Source: Kitasatospora terrestris (GTDB lineage Bacteria > Actinomycetota > Actinomycetes > Streptomycetales > Streptomycetaceae). Taken from it: a stretch of 64,000 nucleotides of DNA. A program made the position numbers and the translations under genes. Positions 33,301-42,246 of the stretch are shown here, one piece after another. Under the pieces are notes generated by a model, which made no database searches, was not told the origin of the DNA, and saw nothing but the letters and a program-made list of their open reading frames with translations. The stretch lies in assembly GCF_039542905.1 (NCBI RefSeq), contig NZ_BAABIS010000001.1, positions 930,001 through 994,000 of the forward strand. Reading direction: 5' to 3'. The number at the start of each line of letters is the position of its first letter. The first letter of the stretch is position 1.

Positions 33301-34731
33301 CTACCCGACGTCGGGGCGCGTCATGAGCGGTGACCGCAGGTGCAGGTCCAGGTCGGGGCCGGTCAGGGGCACCGTGCTCCACGTCGCCCGCGCGGTCCCC
33401 GTGTCGGCGTCGACGGTCAGGCGGACGCGGTGCGGGGTGGTGATCACGTAGAGGTCGGCGACGAACCGCCGGCCCTGCCACGCCCCGGCCGAGACGACCG
33501 GCCGGCCCAGCGGGGAGCTCTCCCGCCATGCACCGTGCCCGGCGTCGACGGCGAGGTGGGCGCCCAGCCGGATCAGCCATCCGCCGTCGCGGGGTTCGAC
33601 GACGACCCTGGTTCCGCCGGGCAGCGCCGAGCCCTCGGCGGAGGCGTCCAGGCGCGCCTCCACCGGGCGCTGCGGGCCGGGTGCGCCCGCCACCGGCGAC
33701 AGGGACAGCCGCCGCAGCCGCTCGGCGAGTGCCGCGTCGTCCTCGGGGCTTCCCGGGTGGCCGACGCCCGGCAGCAGGCAGTCCCACAGGGCGTCGAGCA
33801 CCTCCTGGGCCTCCCCCTGTCCGGTCACCGCGACCACGAGGTCGTGCGAGGGGACCACCACGCACTGCTGCCCGAACGCGCCGTGGCCGTGGTAACCGTG
33901 ACGCGACATCCAGAACTGGTAGCCGTAGCCGCAGGAGAAGTCGGCGTCGTGCGAGCCGTCGTCCTTGTACGGCGCGCAGTCGACCTGCCACCCGGTCGCG
34001 AGCTCCACCCACGCGCGGGGGACGAGCTGCCGGTCGCCCCGGCGTCCGCCCCGGAGCAGCAGTTCGCCGAACGCGGCGACGGCCTCGGTCCTGAGGTGCA
34101 GTCCGTGGAATCCGAAGGCGGCGCCGCTCCCCACCCGGTCCCATTCGGCGTGGTCGACGCCCATCGGCTCGAAGAGCCGCTGATCGAGGAATTCCGGGAG
34201 GCCGCGGCCGGTGACCCGTTCCACCATCCGGGCCAGGAGGAAGGTGGTCGCGTTGTCGTAGGTGTGCCGCGTTCCCTCGGCGGCGGCGAACGGCAGCCGC
34301 AGGAAGCCCTTCACCAGGTCGTCGGGTTCCAGGTGCCAGGCCGCGGCGAGGCTGTCCCCGGGATGCCCGGCGGTCATGGACAGCAGGTGGTGGACGGTGA
34401 TGCGGCCGCCCTGCTCCGAGACGTCGGCCGGGACGTGCTCGGGCAGGACGTCCACCACCCGGTCGTCCAGTGCGAGCAGCCCGTCGGCGATCGCCAGGCC
34501 CACCGCGACCGAGGTGAACGACTTGGTCAACGAGTAGAGCAGGTGCGGACGTTGTGCGGAGTACGGAGCCCACCAGCCTTCGGCGACGACCTGCCCCCGG
34601 TGCACGACCATGATCGAGTGGCACTCGCCGGACCGCTCTTCGAGACGGTCCAGCAAGGCGGCGACCGCCCGGGAGGACATCCCGGTGTCCGCCGGCGCCG
34701 AACGCGGCAGCAGGGTGCGCTGAGAAGGCAT
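33301..34731 (-). CDS. Serine hydrolase, beta-lactamase class C fold
   Basis: 476 residues, no signal peptide. HLLYSLTKSFTSVAVGLAIADGLLALDDRVVDVLP carries the SxxK pair. TYDNATTFLLARMVERVTG gives the YxN motif, and YGYQFWMSRHGYHGHGAFGQQCVVVPSHDLVVAVTGQG replaces the KTG region with HGHGAFG, common in this group. The C-terminal 150 residues form a beta-rich accessory domain. Probably a cytosolic esterase or peptidase of unknown substrate. ATG at 34731 has no ribosome site but lies 7 nt after TAGAAC, with GATGAC 17-18 bp further up, so a leaderless mRNA is likely. Confidence 0.85.
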   Translation of the reverse strand: MPSQRTLLPRSAPADTGMSSRAVAALLDRLEERSGECHSIMVVHRGQVVAEGWWAPYSAQRPHLLYSLTKSFTSVAVGLAIADGLLALDDRVVDVLPEHVPADVSEQGGRITVHHLLSMTAGHPGDSLAAAWHLEPDDLVKGFLRLPFAAAEGTRHTYDNATTFLLARMVERVTGRGLPEFLDQRLFEPMGVDHAEWDRVGSGAAFGFHGLHLRTEAVAAFGELLLRGGRRGDRQLVPRAWVELATGWQVDCAPYKDDGSHDADFSCGYGYQFWMSRHGYHGHGAFGQQCVVVPSHDLVVAVTGQGEAQEVLDALWDCLLPGVGHPGSPEDDAALAERLRRLSLSPVAGAPGPQRPVEARLDASAEGSALPGGTRVVVEPRDGGWLIRLGAHLAVDAGHGAWRESSPLGRPVVSAGAWQGRRFVADLYVITTPHRVRLTVDADTGTARATWSTVPLTGPDLDLHLRSPLMTRPDVG

Positions 34732-34805
34732 GCCGAACGTTCTAACAGACCCTCGGACCACGGTCATCCGACTATTCGCCCCCAGCAGCCCGGGGCGGCC
34801 GCCTC

Positions 34806-35423
34806 CTACAGGTCCACCGACTCGCCGAGCGGGATGCGGGCGTAGGCGGTCCCCTTCTCCTCCTCCAGCCAGCCGTCGAAGTTGGCCGCGCCGATCTCGC
34901 TGAGGTTGGCGTCGTGGATCGGGAACGTCCGGGCCGGGCGCAGCGCGCGGACGAGGCCGATCGCCTCGGCGAGCTTCAGCCAGGGACCGGAGGCCGGTAC
35001 CAGCAGGGTGTCGACCGGCTGCTCGGGGACGAACAGCGAGTCGCCGGGGTGGTAGAGGCCGTCGACGACGAAGCCGATGTTCGGGCAGCCCGGCAGGCCG
35101 TCGATGATCTCGGCGTGCCGGCCGCCGACCGCGGTGACGCCGAATCCGGCGGCGGTGAAGCTCTCGCCGGGCGCGACGCCCGTGGCGCCGTCGCCGAGGG
35201 CGGCGGCGAGGGCGGGGTGGGTGTGGACGGTGAGCGCGGGGTCGAGCTCCCGGGCGGCGGCGAGCAGGTCGAGGTCGACGTGGTCGGCGTGCTCGTGGGT
35301 GAGCAGGACGGCGGTGGCACCGGCCAGGGCCTCGGGGCCGGAGAAGACGCCGGGGTCGATGACGAGCACCCGGTCGCCGTCCTGGATGCGGACGCAGGCG
35401 TGGCCGTACTTGGTCAGACGCAT
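34806..35423 (-). CDS. MBL-fold metal-dependent hydrolase
   Basis: 205 residues. KYGHACVRIQDGDRVLVIDPGVFSG, LLTHEHADHVDLDLL (HxHxDH), FVVDGLYHPGDSLFVPEQPVDTLLVPASGPWLKLAEAIGLVRALRPARTFPIHD are the metallo-beta-lactamase motifs in order. It resembles the UlaG-like/YtkL group of small MBL proteins. Cytosolic; substrate unknown. The ATG at 35423 has no ribosome site, but TAGGTT (TAGRRT type) is 6 nt upstream, again suggesting a leaderless transcript. It is upstream of the serine hydrolase gene on the same strand. Confidence 0.87.
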   Translation of the reverse strand: MRLTKYGHACVRIQDGDRVLVIDPGVFSGPEALAGATAVLLTHEHADHVDLDLLAAARELDPALTVHTHPALAAALGDGATGVAPGESFTAAGFGVTAVGGRHAEIIDGLPGCPNIGFVVDGLYHPGDSLFVPEQPVDTLLVPASGPWLKLAEAIGLVRALRPARTFPIHDANLSEIGAANFDGWLEEEKGTAYARIPLGESVDL

Positions 35424-35522
35424 GCGGCCAACCTATCCCCGCGCGCACCACCGGCGGGAGCGGGCGGCCGCGTCCGGTGCCGCCGACGGTGTCCCGCCGC
35501 GGCTCGCGGACGGTCGTGCGGC

Positions 35523-36122
35523 ATGCTTGACCGCGTGTACGAGGACTTCCTGCCGGACGAGGCCCAGCTGCGTGCGGCGCACGCCGCGCTGGGGTTGGCC
35601 GTGCCCGCCGAGATCGAGCACCGCGACGAGGGCAGGCGGCTGGCCGCGCTCTCCGCGCACCTGCAGCGCGCGATGACCAGCTCGACCTACAACGTGGTTA
35701 ACTGCATGGGGCCGGACGCCGTCGGCTCGGCCCGCCGGGCGGGGGCGGTGATGCCGCACGGCTGGCCGCTGCCGGAGGACAACTGGCGTGCTGCGCGGGT
35801 GGAGATGACGTTCACCAGGAGCCGCTTCACCCGCCTGATCCACACCGACGAGGACGCCGGACCCGCCGGCGACCGGGCTGCCGGCCGCGTCCCGTGGACG
35901 GACCCGCGCGAGGAGGATGTCGAGCTGGAGGCCCACGCGGTCGGCGCGGAGGCGGCACTCGACGTGGCCACCGACCTGGTCGACCTGCGCCTGGACCCCG
36001 GCAACCCCGAGCTGGTCGCGGCCGCCCTGCACACCCTCACCGAGCACCTGGGCACCCTGGCGAGCGTCCACCGGGCGCTGCTGGCCCACCACGGCCGCAC
36101 CGTCACCAACCGCCCGGGCTGA
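35523..36122 (+). CDS. Hypothetical protein
   Basis: 199 residues. YEDFLPDEAQLRAAHAALGLAVPAEIEHRDEGRRLAALSAHLQRAMTSSTYNVVNCMGPDAVGSARRAGAVMPHGWPLPEDNWRAARVEMTFTRSRFTRLIHTDEDAG, then an acidic linker and a long helix (AEAALDVATDLVDLRLDPGNPELVAAALHTLTEHLGTLASVHRALLAHHGR). No signal or membrane segment and no family I recognise. The ATG at 35523 lacks a ribosome site; GTG at 35535 is an alternative start. Divergent from the MBL gene. Cytosolic. Confidence 0.7.
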   Translation: MLDRVYEDFLPDEAQLRAAHAALGLAVPAEIEHRDEGRRLAALSAHLQRAMTSSTYNVVNCMGPDAVGSARRAGAVMPHGWPLPEDNWRAARVEMTFTRSRFTRLIHTDEDAGPAGDRAAGRVPWTDPREEDVELEAHAVGAEAALDVATDLVDLRLDPGNPELVAAALHTLTEHLGTLASVHRALLAHHGRTVTNRPG

Positions 36123-36280
36123 ACGCGGCGTCAGAGGGCGAGGCGGCCGGCGCCGACTCCGCGCGGCCGAGGCGCACCGGGTGGCCCGAACCAGCAGCCG
36201 GGGAACGGGAACCGCGGCCCCCGGCCCGGCGTCCAGCCAGGACGTACCCGGACCCGAGCCACCTGGAGGACCCCGCCGCC

Positions 36281-36916
36281 ATGACCGTGAACACCGCCGC
36301 GAGCGCCACCCGACACCTGTACCTGGTCCGCCACGGCGAGGCGCTGCCGGACGAGAGCGGCCTGTCGGAGCGCGGCCGGCGCCAGGCCGAGCTGCTGGGC
36401 CGCCGACTGGCGGGCCGTCCGATCCGGGTGCTGCACCACGGGCCGCTCCCCCGCGCGACGCAGACCGCCGAACTGATCGCCGGGCAGCTCACCGGCGTCG
36501 AGGTGCGGGCCGAGGAGTGCGCCGGCGACTACGTGCCGCACGTCCCGGTGCGGGACGAGCTGCCGCCGGACTGCGCCGACCACCTGCTGCGCTTCCTCTC
36601 CTCGGCCACGGAGGAGGAGCGCGAGCGCGGGCCGGAGCTGGCCCGCGAGGCGGTCGCCCGCTTCACCGGCCCGGTGCCGGGCGGCACGGACCGTCACGAG
36701 CTGGTGGTGACGCACAACTTCCTGATCGGCTGGCTGGTGCGGCACGCCCTGGACGCGCCGCCGTGGCGCTGGCTCGGCCTCGACCACGCCAACGCCGCGC
36801 TGACCGTGCTGCGCTACGCGCCGGGCCGCCCGACGACGGTCGCGCTCCTCAACGACATGCGCCACCTGCCCGACGACCTGCGGTGGACCGGCTTCCCGCC
36901 GGAGCTGCACCTGTGA
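36281..36916 (+). CDS. Histidine phosphatase family protein
   Basis: 211 residues; ATG at 36281 with GGAGGA 10 nt upstream. HLYLVRHGEALPDESGLSERGRRQAELLGRRL carries the RHG phospho-acceptor motif. VLHHGPLPRATQTAELIAGQL has the second Arg, and ELVVTHNFLIGWLVRHALDAP the conserved His, where Asn follows instead of the usual Gly. The enzyme likely removes phosphate from a small molecule in the cytosol. It follows the hypothetical gene at 35523 with a gap of 158 bp, so independent transcription is possible. Confidence 0.85.
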   Translation: MTVNTAASATRHLYLVRHGEALPDESGLSERGRRQAELLGRRLAGRPIRVLHHGPLPRATQTAELIAGQLTGVEVRAEECAGDYVPHVPVRDELPPDCADHLLRFLSSATEEERERGPELAREAVARFTGPVPGGTDRHELVVTHNFLIGWLVRHALDAPPWRWLGLDHANAALTVLRYAPGRPTTVALLNDMRHLPDDLRWTGFPPELHL

Positions 36917-36952
36917 GTCGTCGGTGCACGTCCGGCCGGTAAAGTCGCGATC

Positions 36953-38095
36953 ATGACATCGAACCTGACCCGCCGGAACCTGATACGCGGCGGCACCGGC
37001 CTCGCCGCCGGCACCGTCGCCGCCCTCGCGCTGCCCGGTGCCGGCACCGTCGCCGAGGCGGCCGGCACCGACCCGGCGAACGTCCCGACCGGAACGGCCC
37101 TGATCGACGTCTCGAACGGCTCGACCCGCTGGCTGGCCGGCGTCGGCAACCAGGACTCCTCCACCACCCTGCAGGGCATCGCCTTCGACTCGGTCAACAA
37201 GCACCTCTACACCCTGCAGATCGCGGGCATGAGCCAGGTCGCCTACCTTCGGTCGGGGAGCCAGGTCGCGGTCACCCAGGCGATCGGCGGCGACGACCAC
37301 GCCGAGTCCGGCGACCTGTGCCTGACCCGGCACGACCTGGCCACCGGCGCGGTCACCGGCTTCATGTACCTGCTGGGCTTCGGCCACGGCGTCTCGCTCG
37401 GCATCGAGCCGGCGAACGGCAGCGCCCCGGCGCAGGTCTGGACCGAGGCCGGGGCGGGGAAGAGCGGCTACGGCCAGGAGGTCGTCCGCTTCCCGTTCAC
37501 CGACCAGGGCGTGCTGTGGACCAGCCACCCGGCCGTCCGGCGCTTCGGCTCCCCGGACCCGGCGGCGACCTCGATGACGCCGTCCGTGGACGTGGACCAC
37601 AACCTCCTGGTGATCCGCTACGCGCTGGGCTCGGCGCACTGGTTCGCGGCCTACGACCTGGCCGCCACCGTGGCGACCGCCGGCACCGAGACCCTCCCCG
37701 CGCCACTGGCCCGGATCCAGCAGCCCCCGCTGTACAAGTACAAGGCGGACGGCACCCCCGACCCGACCGCCCCGGCGACGTTCCAGGGGTTCACCTCGTA
37801 CGGCCAGTACGTCTACATGCTCGACGGCGACCCGCGCGTCAGCACCCCCTCGGCGACGCTCACCGGCGTCGACAAGTACGCGATCCACACCACCTCGTTC
37901 GACCTCAACGGGACGGGCAACCTGCCCGCGACCGGATACGTCAAGTCCACCCACTCCGAGGCCGACGCCGCCGCCGACCCCCGCGAGCCGGAGGGCATGG
38001 CGATCTACACCGGCGCCGGCGCGCCCCGCCTGTGCTTCGGCATCACCAACAACGCGGGCAGCACCCGCCAGTTCGACCTGTACTACAAGGTCTGA
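36953..38095 (+). CDS. Tat-secreted propeller-like protein (teichoic acid biosynthesis protein C-like)
   Basis: 380 residues. LTRRNLIRGGTGLAAGTVAALALPGAGTVAEAAG is a twin-arginine signal. The mature part repeats blade-like units: LQGIAFDSVNKHLYTLQIAG, SGDLCLTRHDLATGAVTGFMYLLGFGHGVSLGIEP, WTEAGAGKSGYGQEVVRFPF, NLLVIRYALGSAHWFAAYDL, PEGMAIYTGAGAPRLCFGI. Relatives in actinomycetes carry the label teichoic acid biosynthesis protein C or phage-baseplate-like; neither is a proven function. ATG at 36953 has no ribosome site but TAAAGT (36940-36945) is 7 nt upstream, so translation may be leaderless. A strong terminator follows. Confidence 0.78.
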   Translation: MTSNLTRRNLIRGGTGLAAGTVAALALPGAGTVAEAAGTDPANVPTGTALIDVSNGSTRWLAGVGNQDSSTTLQGIAFDSVNKHLYTLQIAGMSQVAYLRSGSQVAVTQAIGGDDHAESGDLCLTRHDLATGAVTGFMYLLGFGHGVSLGIEPANGSAPAQVWTEAGAGKSGYGQEVVRFPFTDQGVLWTSHPAVRRFGSPDPAATSMTPSVDVDHNLLVIRYALGSAHWFAAYDLAATVATAGTETLPAPLARIQQPPLYKYKADGTPDPTAPATFQGFTSYGQYVYMLDGDPRVSTPSATLTGVDKYAIHTTSFDLNGTGNLPATGYVKSTHSEADAAADPREPEGMAIYTGAGAPRLCFGITNNAGSTRQFDLYYKV

Positions 38096-38104
38096 CCCGC
38101 TGAC

Positions 38105-38135
38105 GGCCGCGCCCCTCGCGCGGAGGGGCGCGGCC
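38105..38135. terminator. Bidirectional terminator between convergent genes
   Basis: A 13-bp perfect stem GGCCGCGCCCCTC / GAGGGGCGCGGCC with a 5-nt loop, between stops at 38095 and 38143. Confidence 0.85.
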
Positions 38136-38142
38136 GGTCCGG

Positions 38143-39894
38143 CTACTCCTCGGTCGGTCCGAGGTCGGGGCGGTCGCGGAGTTCGACGGTGCGGGCGGGG
38201 CCGGTGGCGTGGAGTTCCAGGACGGTGATCTCGTTCGACCCCGGGCGCAGGACGGGGCCGGGGAGGTGGAGCGAACGCTGCGGGCCGCGCGACCAGTGGC
38301 GGCCGAGGTGGAAGCCGTTGACCCAGACGTTGCCCTTGGTCCAGCCCGGCAGGTGGACGAAGGTGTCGGCGGGCTCGGCGACCTCGAAGGTGCCGCGGTG
38401 GAAGGCGGGGCCGACGACCGGCCCCTCGCCCGCGCCGAAGCCGAGCTCGTCGAGGGTGCGCAGGGTGAGCGGCAGGTTGGTCCACCCGGTCAGCTCGACG
38501 CCGTTGACCAGCACCCGGCCGAGCAGGCCCTTGCGGTCGTGCAGCCCCTGCCCGTAGTTGACCCGGCCCTGGTTCTCGACCAGGACGCGCAGCACGCTGC
38601 CGGCCCGCGGCACGGTGAACGCGAGGGCCCGCTCGTGCCGTTCGCGTTCGAGGACGCCGACCGGCTGCCCGTCGACGAAGACCTGGGCCCGGTCGCGGAC
38701 GTCCTCCAGTTCGAGGACCGCCGGCCCGGCGCCGGGCAGGATCGCCTTGTACAGCACGTACCCGAAGTCCTGCTGCAACTGCTCCATGGCGAGCGGGCGT
38801 TCGGAGGGCACGGGGGTGCCGAGCACCGGCAGGTTGCCGAACAGCGGCGCGCTCTCGATCAGCGGCACCGTGATGCCGCCGAGCTTCGGTGAGGGCTGCG
38901 GCACCGGCTCCTCCGGCACCGGCGCGTACTTGGCGATCACCTCGCGGAAGGCGTGGTACTTGGCCGTCGGGTCGCCGGCCTCGTCGAGCGGGGCGTCGTA
39001 GTCGTAGGAGCCGACGGTGGGCCGGTAGGTGTGCTTGTCGTTGGCGCCGTTGGTGAAGCCGAAGCTGGTGCCGCCGTGGAACATGTACAGGTTGACCGAG
39101 GCGCCGGTGGCCAGCAGCTCGTCCAACTCCTGTGCGGCCGCTGCCGGTTCGCGGACGACGTGGTGGCCGCCCCAGCGGTCGAACCAGCCGATCCAGAACT
39201 CGGTGCACATCAGCGGCCCGTCCGGCTGGTGCGCGCGCAGGGCGGCGAGGCCCTGGCGGGCGCGGCTGCCGAAGTTGGCGGTGGCGAGGACGCCGGGCAG
39301 GCTGCCGCGGGCCAGGTCGGCGGGCTGGTCGCAGGTGAACAGCGGGACGTCGACGCCGTGGCGGCGCAGCAGCTCGGCGAGGTGGTGGAGGTGCGCCCAC
39401 TCGTCGCTGTACGCGCCGAACTCGTTCTCCACCTGGACGGCGATCACCGGTCCGCCGCGGGTGGCGAGGCGGTCGAGCAGCGGCGGCAGGAGCTGCTCGA
39501 AGTAGCCCTCGACGGCGCTGAGGTAGGCGGGGTGCTGGCTGCGCAGGCGGATGTCGGGGTCGGTGAGCAGCCAGGACGGCAGGCCGCCGCCCTCCCATTC
39601 GGCGCAGATGTACGGGCCGGGGCGGAGCAGGACGTGCAGGCCCTCGGCGGCGGCGAGGTCGAGGAAGGCGGGCAGGTCGAGTCCGGCGTCGAGCCGGAAG
39701 ACGTCGGGCCTGGGCTGGTGGAGGTTCCACGGCACGTACGTCTCGACGGTGTTGAGGCCCATCAGCCGGGCCTTGCGGAGCCGGTCGGCCCACTGGTCGG
39801 GGTGGACGCGGAAGTAGTGCAGGCCCCCGGAGATGATCCGGAAGGGTTCGCCGTCGAGGGTGAAGTCGTCGCCGTCGATCGCGAGTACGGGCAT
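38143..39894 (-). CDS. GH35 beta-galactosidase
   Basis: 583 residues, no signal peptide; ATG at 39894 after AGGAGC. GH35 motifs are FRIISGGLHYFRVHPDQWADRLRKARLMGLNTVETYVPWNLHQP, LLRPGPYICAEWEGGGLPSWLL, QVENEFGAY (acid/base E158) and PLMCTEFWIGWFDRWGG (nucleophile E232). C-terminal jelly-roll domains follow (VFVDGQPVGVLERERHERALAFTV, NVWVNGFHLGRHWSRGPQRSLHLPGPVLRPGSNEITVLEL). It would release galactose from short beta-galactosides in the cytosol. It is the last gene of the MalEFG-type importer operon, so its substrate is probably the imported galacto-oligosaccharide. Confidence 0.95.
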   Translation of the reverse strand: MPVLAIDGDDFTLDGEPFRIISGGLHYFRVHPDQWADRLRKARLMGLNTVETYVPWNLHQPRPDVFRLDAGLDLPAFLDLAAAEGLHVLLRPGPYICAEWEGGGLPSWLLTDPDIRLRSQHPAYLSAVEGYFEQLLPPLLDRLATRGGPVIAVQVENEFGAYSDEWAHLHHLAELLRRHGVDVPLFTCDQPADLARGSLPGVLATANFGSRARQGLAALRAHQPDGPLMCTEFWIGWFDRWGGHHVVREPAAAAQELDELLATGASVNLYMFHGGTSFGFTNGANDKHTYRPTVGSYDYDAPLDEAGDPTAKYHAFREVIAKYAPVPEEPVPQPSPKLGGITVPLIESAPLFGNLPVLGTPVPSERPLAMEQLQQDFGYVLYKAILPGAGPAVLELEDVRDRAQVFVDGQPVGVLERERHERALAFTVPRAGSVLRVLVENQGRVNYGQGLHDRKGLLGRVLVNGVELTGWTNLPLTLRTLDELGFGAGEGPVVGPAFHRGTFEVAEPADTFVHLPGWTKGNVWVNGFHLGRHWSRGPQRSLHLPGPVLRPGSNEITVLELHATGPARTVELRDRPDLGPTEE

Positions 39895-39967
39895 GGTGGT
39901 GCTGCTCCTGGGGGTGTGGGAGGCGGGGCCGGCGCCCGTCCGGTGGGAGCGGGCGCCGGCCTGCGGG

Positions 39968-41308
39968 TCACGGGGTGGTGACCTTGAAGCCCTGCTGGGT
40001 GCCGTAGTCGGTGATGCGCTTCTGCCAGGCGGTCAGGCCGGCGTTGACGTCGGTGCCGGCGCCGAGGGCCTGGCCGACGGTGTCCTTGAAGACCGAGTTG
40101 GCGTAGACCTGGTAGGGCAGGTACTGCCAGCCCTTGCCGACGGCGGCCGAGGAGGCGGCGAAGACCTGGTTGGCGGGCTGGCCGCCGAGCGAGGTGAGCG
40201 GCTTGTCGAGGAAGGCCGGGTCCTTGAGCAGCTCGGTGGTGGCGGGGAAGAGGCCGTTCTCGTTGAGCGAGCGGACGGCCTGCGGGTCGGAGTTGAGCCA
40301 GATCGCGAACGCGGCGGCGGCCGCCTTGTTCTTGCTGGTGGACGGCACGGCGACGGCCGAACCGCCGTTCTCCGCGGAGACGTTGTCGCCGGCGGTCCAC
40401 TGCGGCATCGGGGCGGCGCGCCAGTCCTTGGCGGTGTCGGGGATGGTGGAGGCGATGTTGCCGGGCGCCCAGGCACCGGTCAGCCACATCGCGTACCGGC
40501 CGCTGCCCATGCCCTGCCACCACTCGTTGGTCCAGCCGGGGGCGGGGTCGACGAGCTTGCGGGAGAGCAGGGAGGTCCACAGGTCGGCGGTCTTCTTCGC
40601 GCCCGGGTCCTGCAGGTTCACGGCGACGGTGGTGGCGTCCTTCTGCTGGAAGGGGCGGCTGCCGGCCTGCCACATGAGGCTGTCCAGGCCGCCGGCGTCG
40701 CCGGGGTCGATGGAGGTGATGAAGCGCTTCGGGTCGGACTCCTTGATCTTGACCGCGACCTGCTCGAACTCGGCCCAGGTCTTCGGGGGTTCGAGCTTCA
40801 GCTCGTCGAAGAGCTTCTTGTTGTAGAACATCGCCATCGGGCCGGTGTCCTGCGGGACGGCCCAGACGCCGTCGGCGACGGCGACCTGCGACCAGGCGGA
40901 GGCGGTGAACTTCGGCTCCAGCGCGGCGGCGCCGAAGTCCTTCAGGTTGACCAGCCGCTTGGAGAGGGCGAACTCGGGCAGCGCGAAGTACTCGATCTGG
41001 GCGACGTCGGGGCCGCCGGTGCCGGCCTTGATGGCGGTCTGCAGCTTGGTGTACTCGGTCGCGGACTGGCCGGCGTTGACGATGTTGACCTTGATCTTGG
41101 GGTACTTCTGCTCGAACAGCGCGACGGTCTTGTCGAGGCCGGGTGCCCAGGTCCAGAAGGTCAGGGTGGTGGGGGTGTCCAGCGCGGCGGCCGGATCGGT
41201 GGAGGCGGCCGGGGAGGGGCCGGAGGAGCCGCACGCGGTGAGGCCGAGGGCCAGCGCGGCCGCCGGGACCAGCGCGAGGAGTCTGCGGCGGGGGCGGACA
41301 GGGATCAT
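39968..41308 (-). CDS. Sugar ABC importer, substrate-binding lipoprotein (MalE/UgpB type)
   Basis: 446 residues; ATG at 41308 after AAGGAAACC. Lipobox LTAC with Cys near 26. TLTFWTWAPGLDKTVALFEQKYPKIKVNIVNAGQSATEYTKLQTAIKAGTGGPDVAQIEYFALPEF is the start of a carbohydrate-binding cluster B fold. GVWAVPQDTGPMAMFYNKKLFDEL and ENGGSAVAVPSTSKNKAAAAAFAIWL are typical. It would capture an oligosaccharide outside the membrane for the two permeases encoded upstream. The ATPase is not in the operon; such systems share the global MsiK ATPase. The GH35 gene follows at 74 bp. Confidence 0.93.
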   Translation of the reverse strand: MIPVRPRRRLLALVPAAALALGLTACGSSGPSPAASTDPAAALDTPTTLTFWTWAPGLDKTVALFEQKYPKIKVNIVNAGQSATEYTKLQTAIKAGTGGPDVAQIEYFALPEFALSKRLVNLKDFGAAALEPKFTASAWSQVAVADGVWAVPQDTGPMAMFYNKKLFDELKLEPPKTWAEFEQVAVKIKESDPKRFITSIDPGDAGGLDSLMWQAGSRPFQQKDATTVAVNLQDPGAKKTADLWTSLLSRKLVDPAPGWTNEWWQGMGSGRYAMWLTGAWAPGNIASTIPDTAKDWRAAPMPQWTAGDNVSAENGGSAVAVPSTSKNKAAAAAFAIWLNSDPQAVRSLNENGLFPATTELLKDPAFLDKPLTSLGGQPANQVFAASSAAVGKGWQYLPYQVYANSVFKDTVGQALGAGTDVNAGLTAWQKRITDYGTQQGFKVTTP

Positions 41309-41364
41309 GGCGGTTTCCTTGCTGTGGTGGAGGGTTGGGCCGGACGGACGGCCGGCGGCCGGGG

Positions 41365-42246
41365 TCATTCCTTGACGCTGCCCGCGGCCAGGCCGGACTG
41401 CCAGAAGCGCTGGAGGAAGAGGAAGGCGACCACCAGCGGGACGATCGCCAGCAGGCTGCCAGTGACGACCAGGGGGTAGAAGTTGACGGTGGTGACGCCG
41501 CTGCCGGCCGCGCCGGTGGCCAGGGCGTTCCACTGGTTGAGGCCGACGGTGAGCGGGAACCACTGCGGGTCGCTCAGCACGATCAGCGGCAGGAAGTAGT
41601 TGTTCCAGGTGGCGACCAGGGCGAACAGCAGCACGGTGACGAACCCGGGTGCCAGCATCCGCAGGGAGATGGTGAAGAAGGTCCGCAGCTCTCCGGAGCC
41701 GTCGATCCTGGCGGCCTCCAGCACCGTGTCGGGCACCGCCTCGGCGGCGTAGACCCGCATCAGGTAGACGCCGAACGGGCTGACCAGCGAGGGCAGCAGG
41801 ACGGCCCACGGGGTGTCGACGATCCCGGCCTTGCTGAACAGCAGGTAGGTGGGGACGGCCAGCGCGGTGCCGGGGATGGCGATCGCGCCGAGCACCAGGG
41901 CGGAGAGCGCGGTGCGGCCGCGGAAGCGGTACTTGGCGAGGCCGTACCCGGCGGCGGTGGAGACGAACGCCGCGCCGCCGGCGCCGACCACCGCGTACAG
42001 CAGGGTGTTGCCGAACCAGCGCAGGTAGATGCCGTCGTCGTAGGTCAGGACGTCCCGGATGTTGCCGAACAGGTGGAAGCCGTCGCCGAACCACAGGCCG
42101 AAACTGTTCATCAGCGAAGCGGTGTCCTTGGTGCTGGACATGAACAGCCAGACCAGCGGGAGCAGCGCGTACAGCAGCATCAGGCCCATGGCCAGGGTGA
42201 GCGCGGTGCTCGGGCGGCGGCGGGCGGGGGTGGTACGGCGGCTCAT
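41365..42246 (-). CDS. Sugar ABC importer permease (MalG type)
   Basis: 293 residues, six membrane helices. The EAA loop VLEAARIDGSGELRTFFTISLRMLAPG contacts the ATPase. TLAMGLMLLYALLPLVWLFMSSTKD opens the first helix and ITVGLNQW-like FPLTVGLNQWNALATG lies in the periplasmic loop. The ATG at 42246 overlaps the stop of the MalF-type gene by ATGA, so the two are translationally coupled. It is followed by the substrate-binding protein gene after about 56 bp. Confidence 0.93.
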   Translation of the reverse strand: MSRRTTPARRRPSTALTLAMGLMLLYALLPLVWLFMSSTKDTASLMNSFGLWFGDGFHLFGNIRDVLTYDDGIYLRWFGNTLLYAVVGAGGAAFVSTAAGYGLAKYRFRGRTALSALVLGAIAIPGTALAVPTYLLFSKAGIVDTPWAVLLPSLVSPFGVYLMRVYAAEAVPDTVLEAARIDGSGELRTFFTISLRMLAPGFVTVLLFALVATWNNYFLPLIVLSDPQWFPLTVGLNQWNALATGAAGSGVTTVNFYPLVVTGSLLAIVPLVVAFLFLQRFWQSGLAAGSVKE

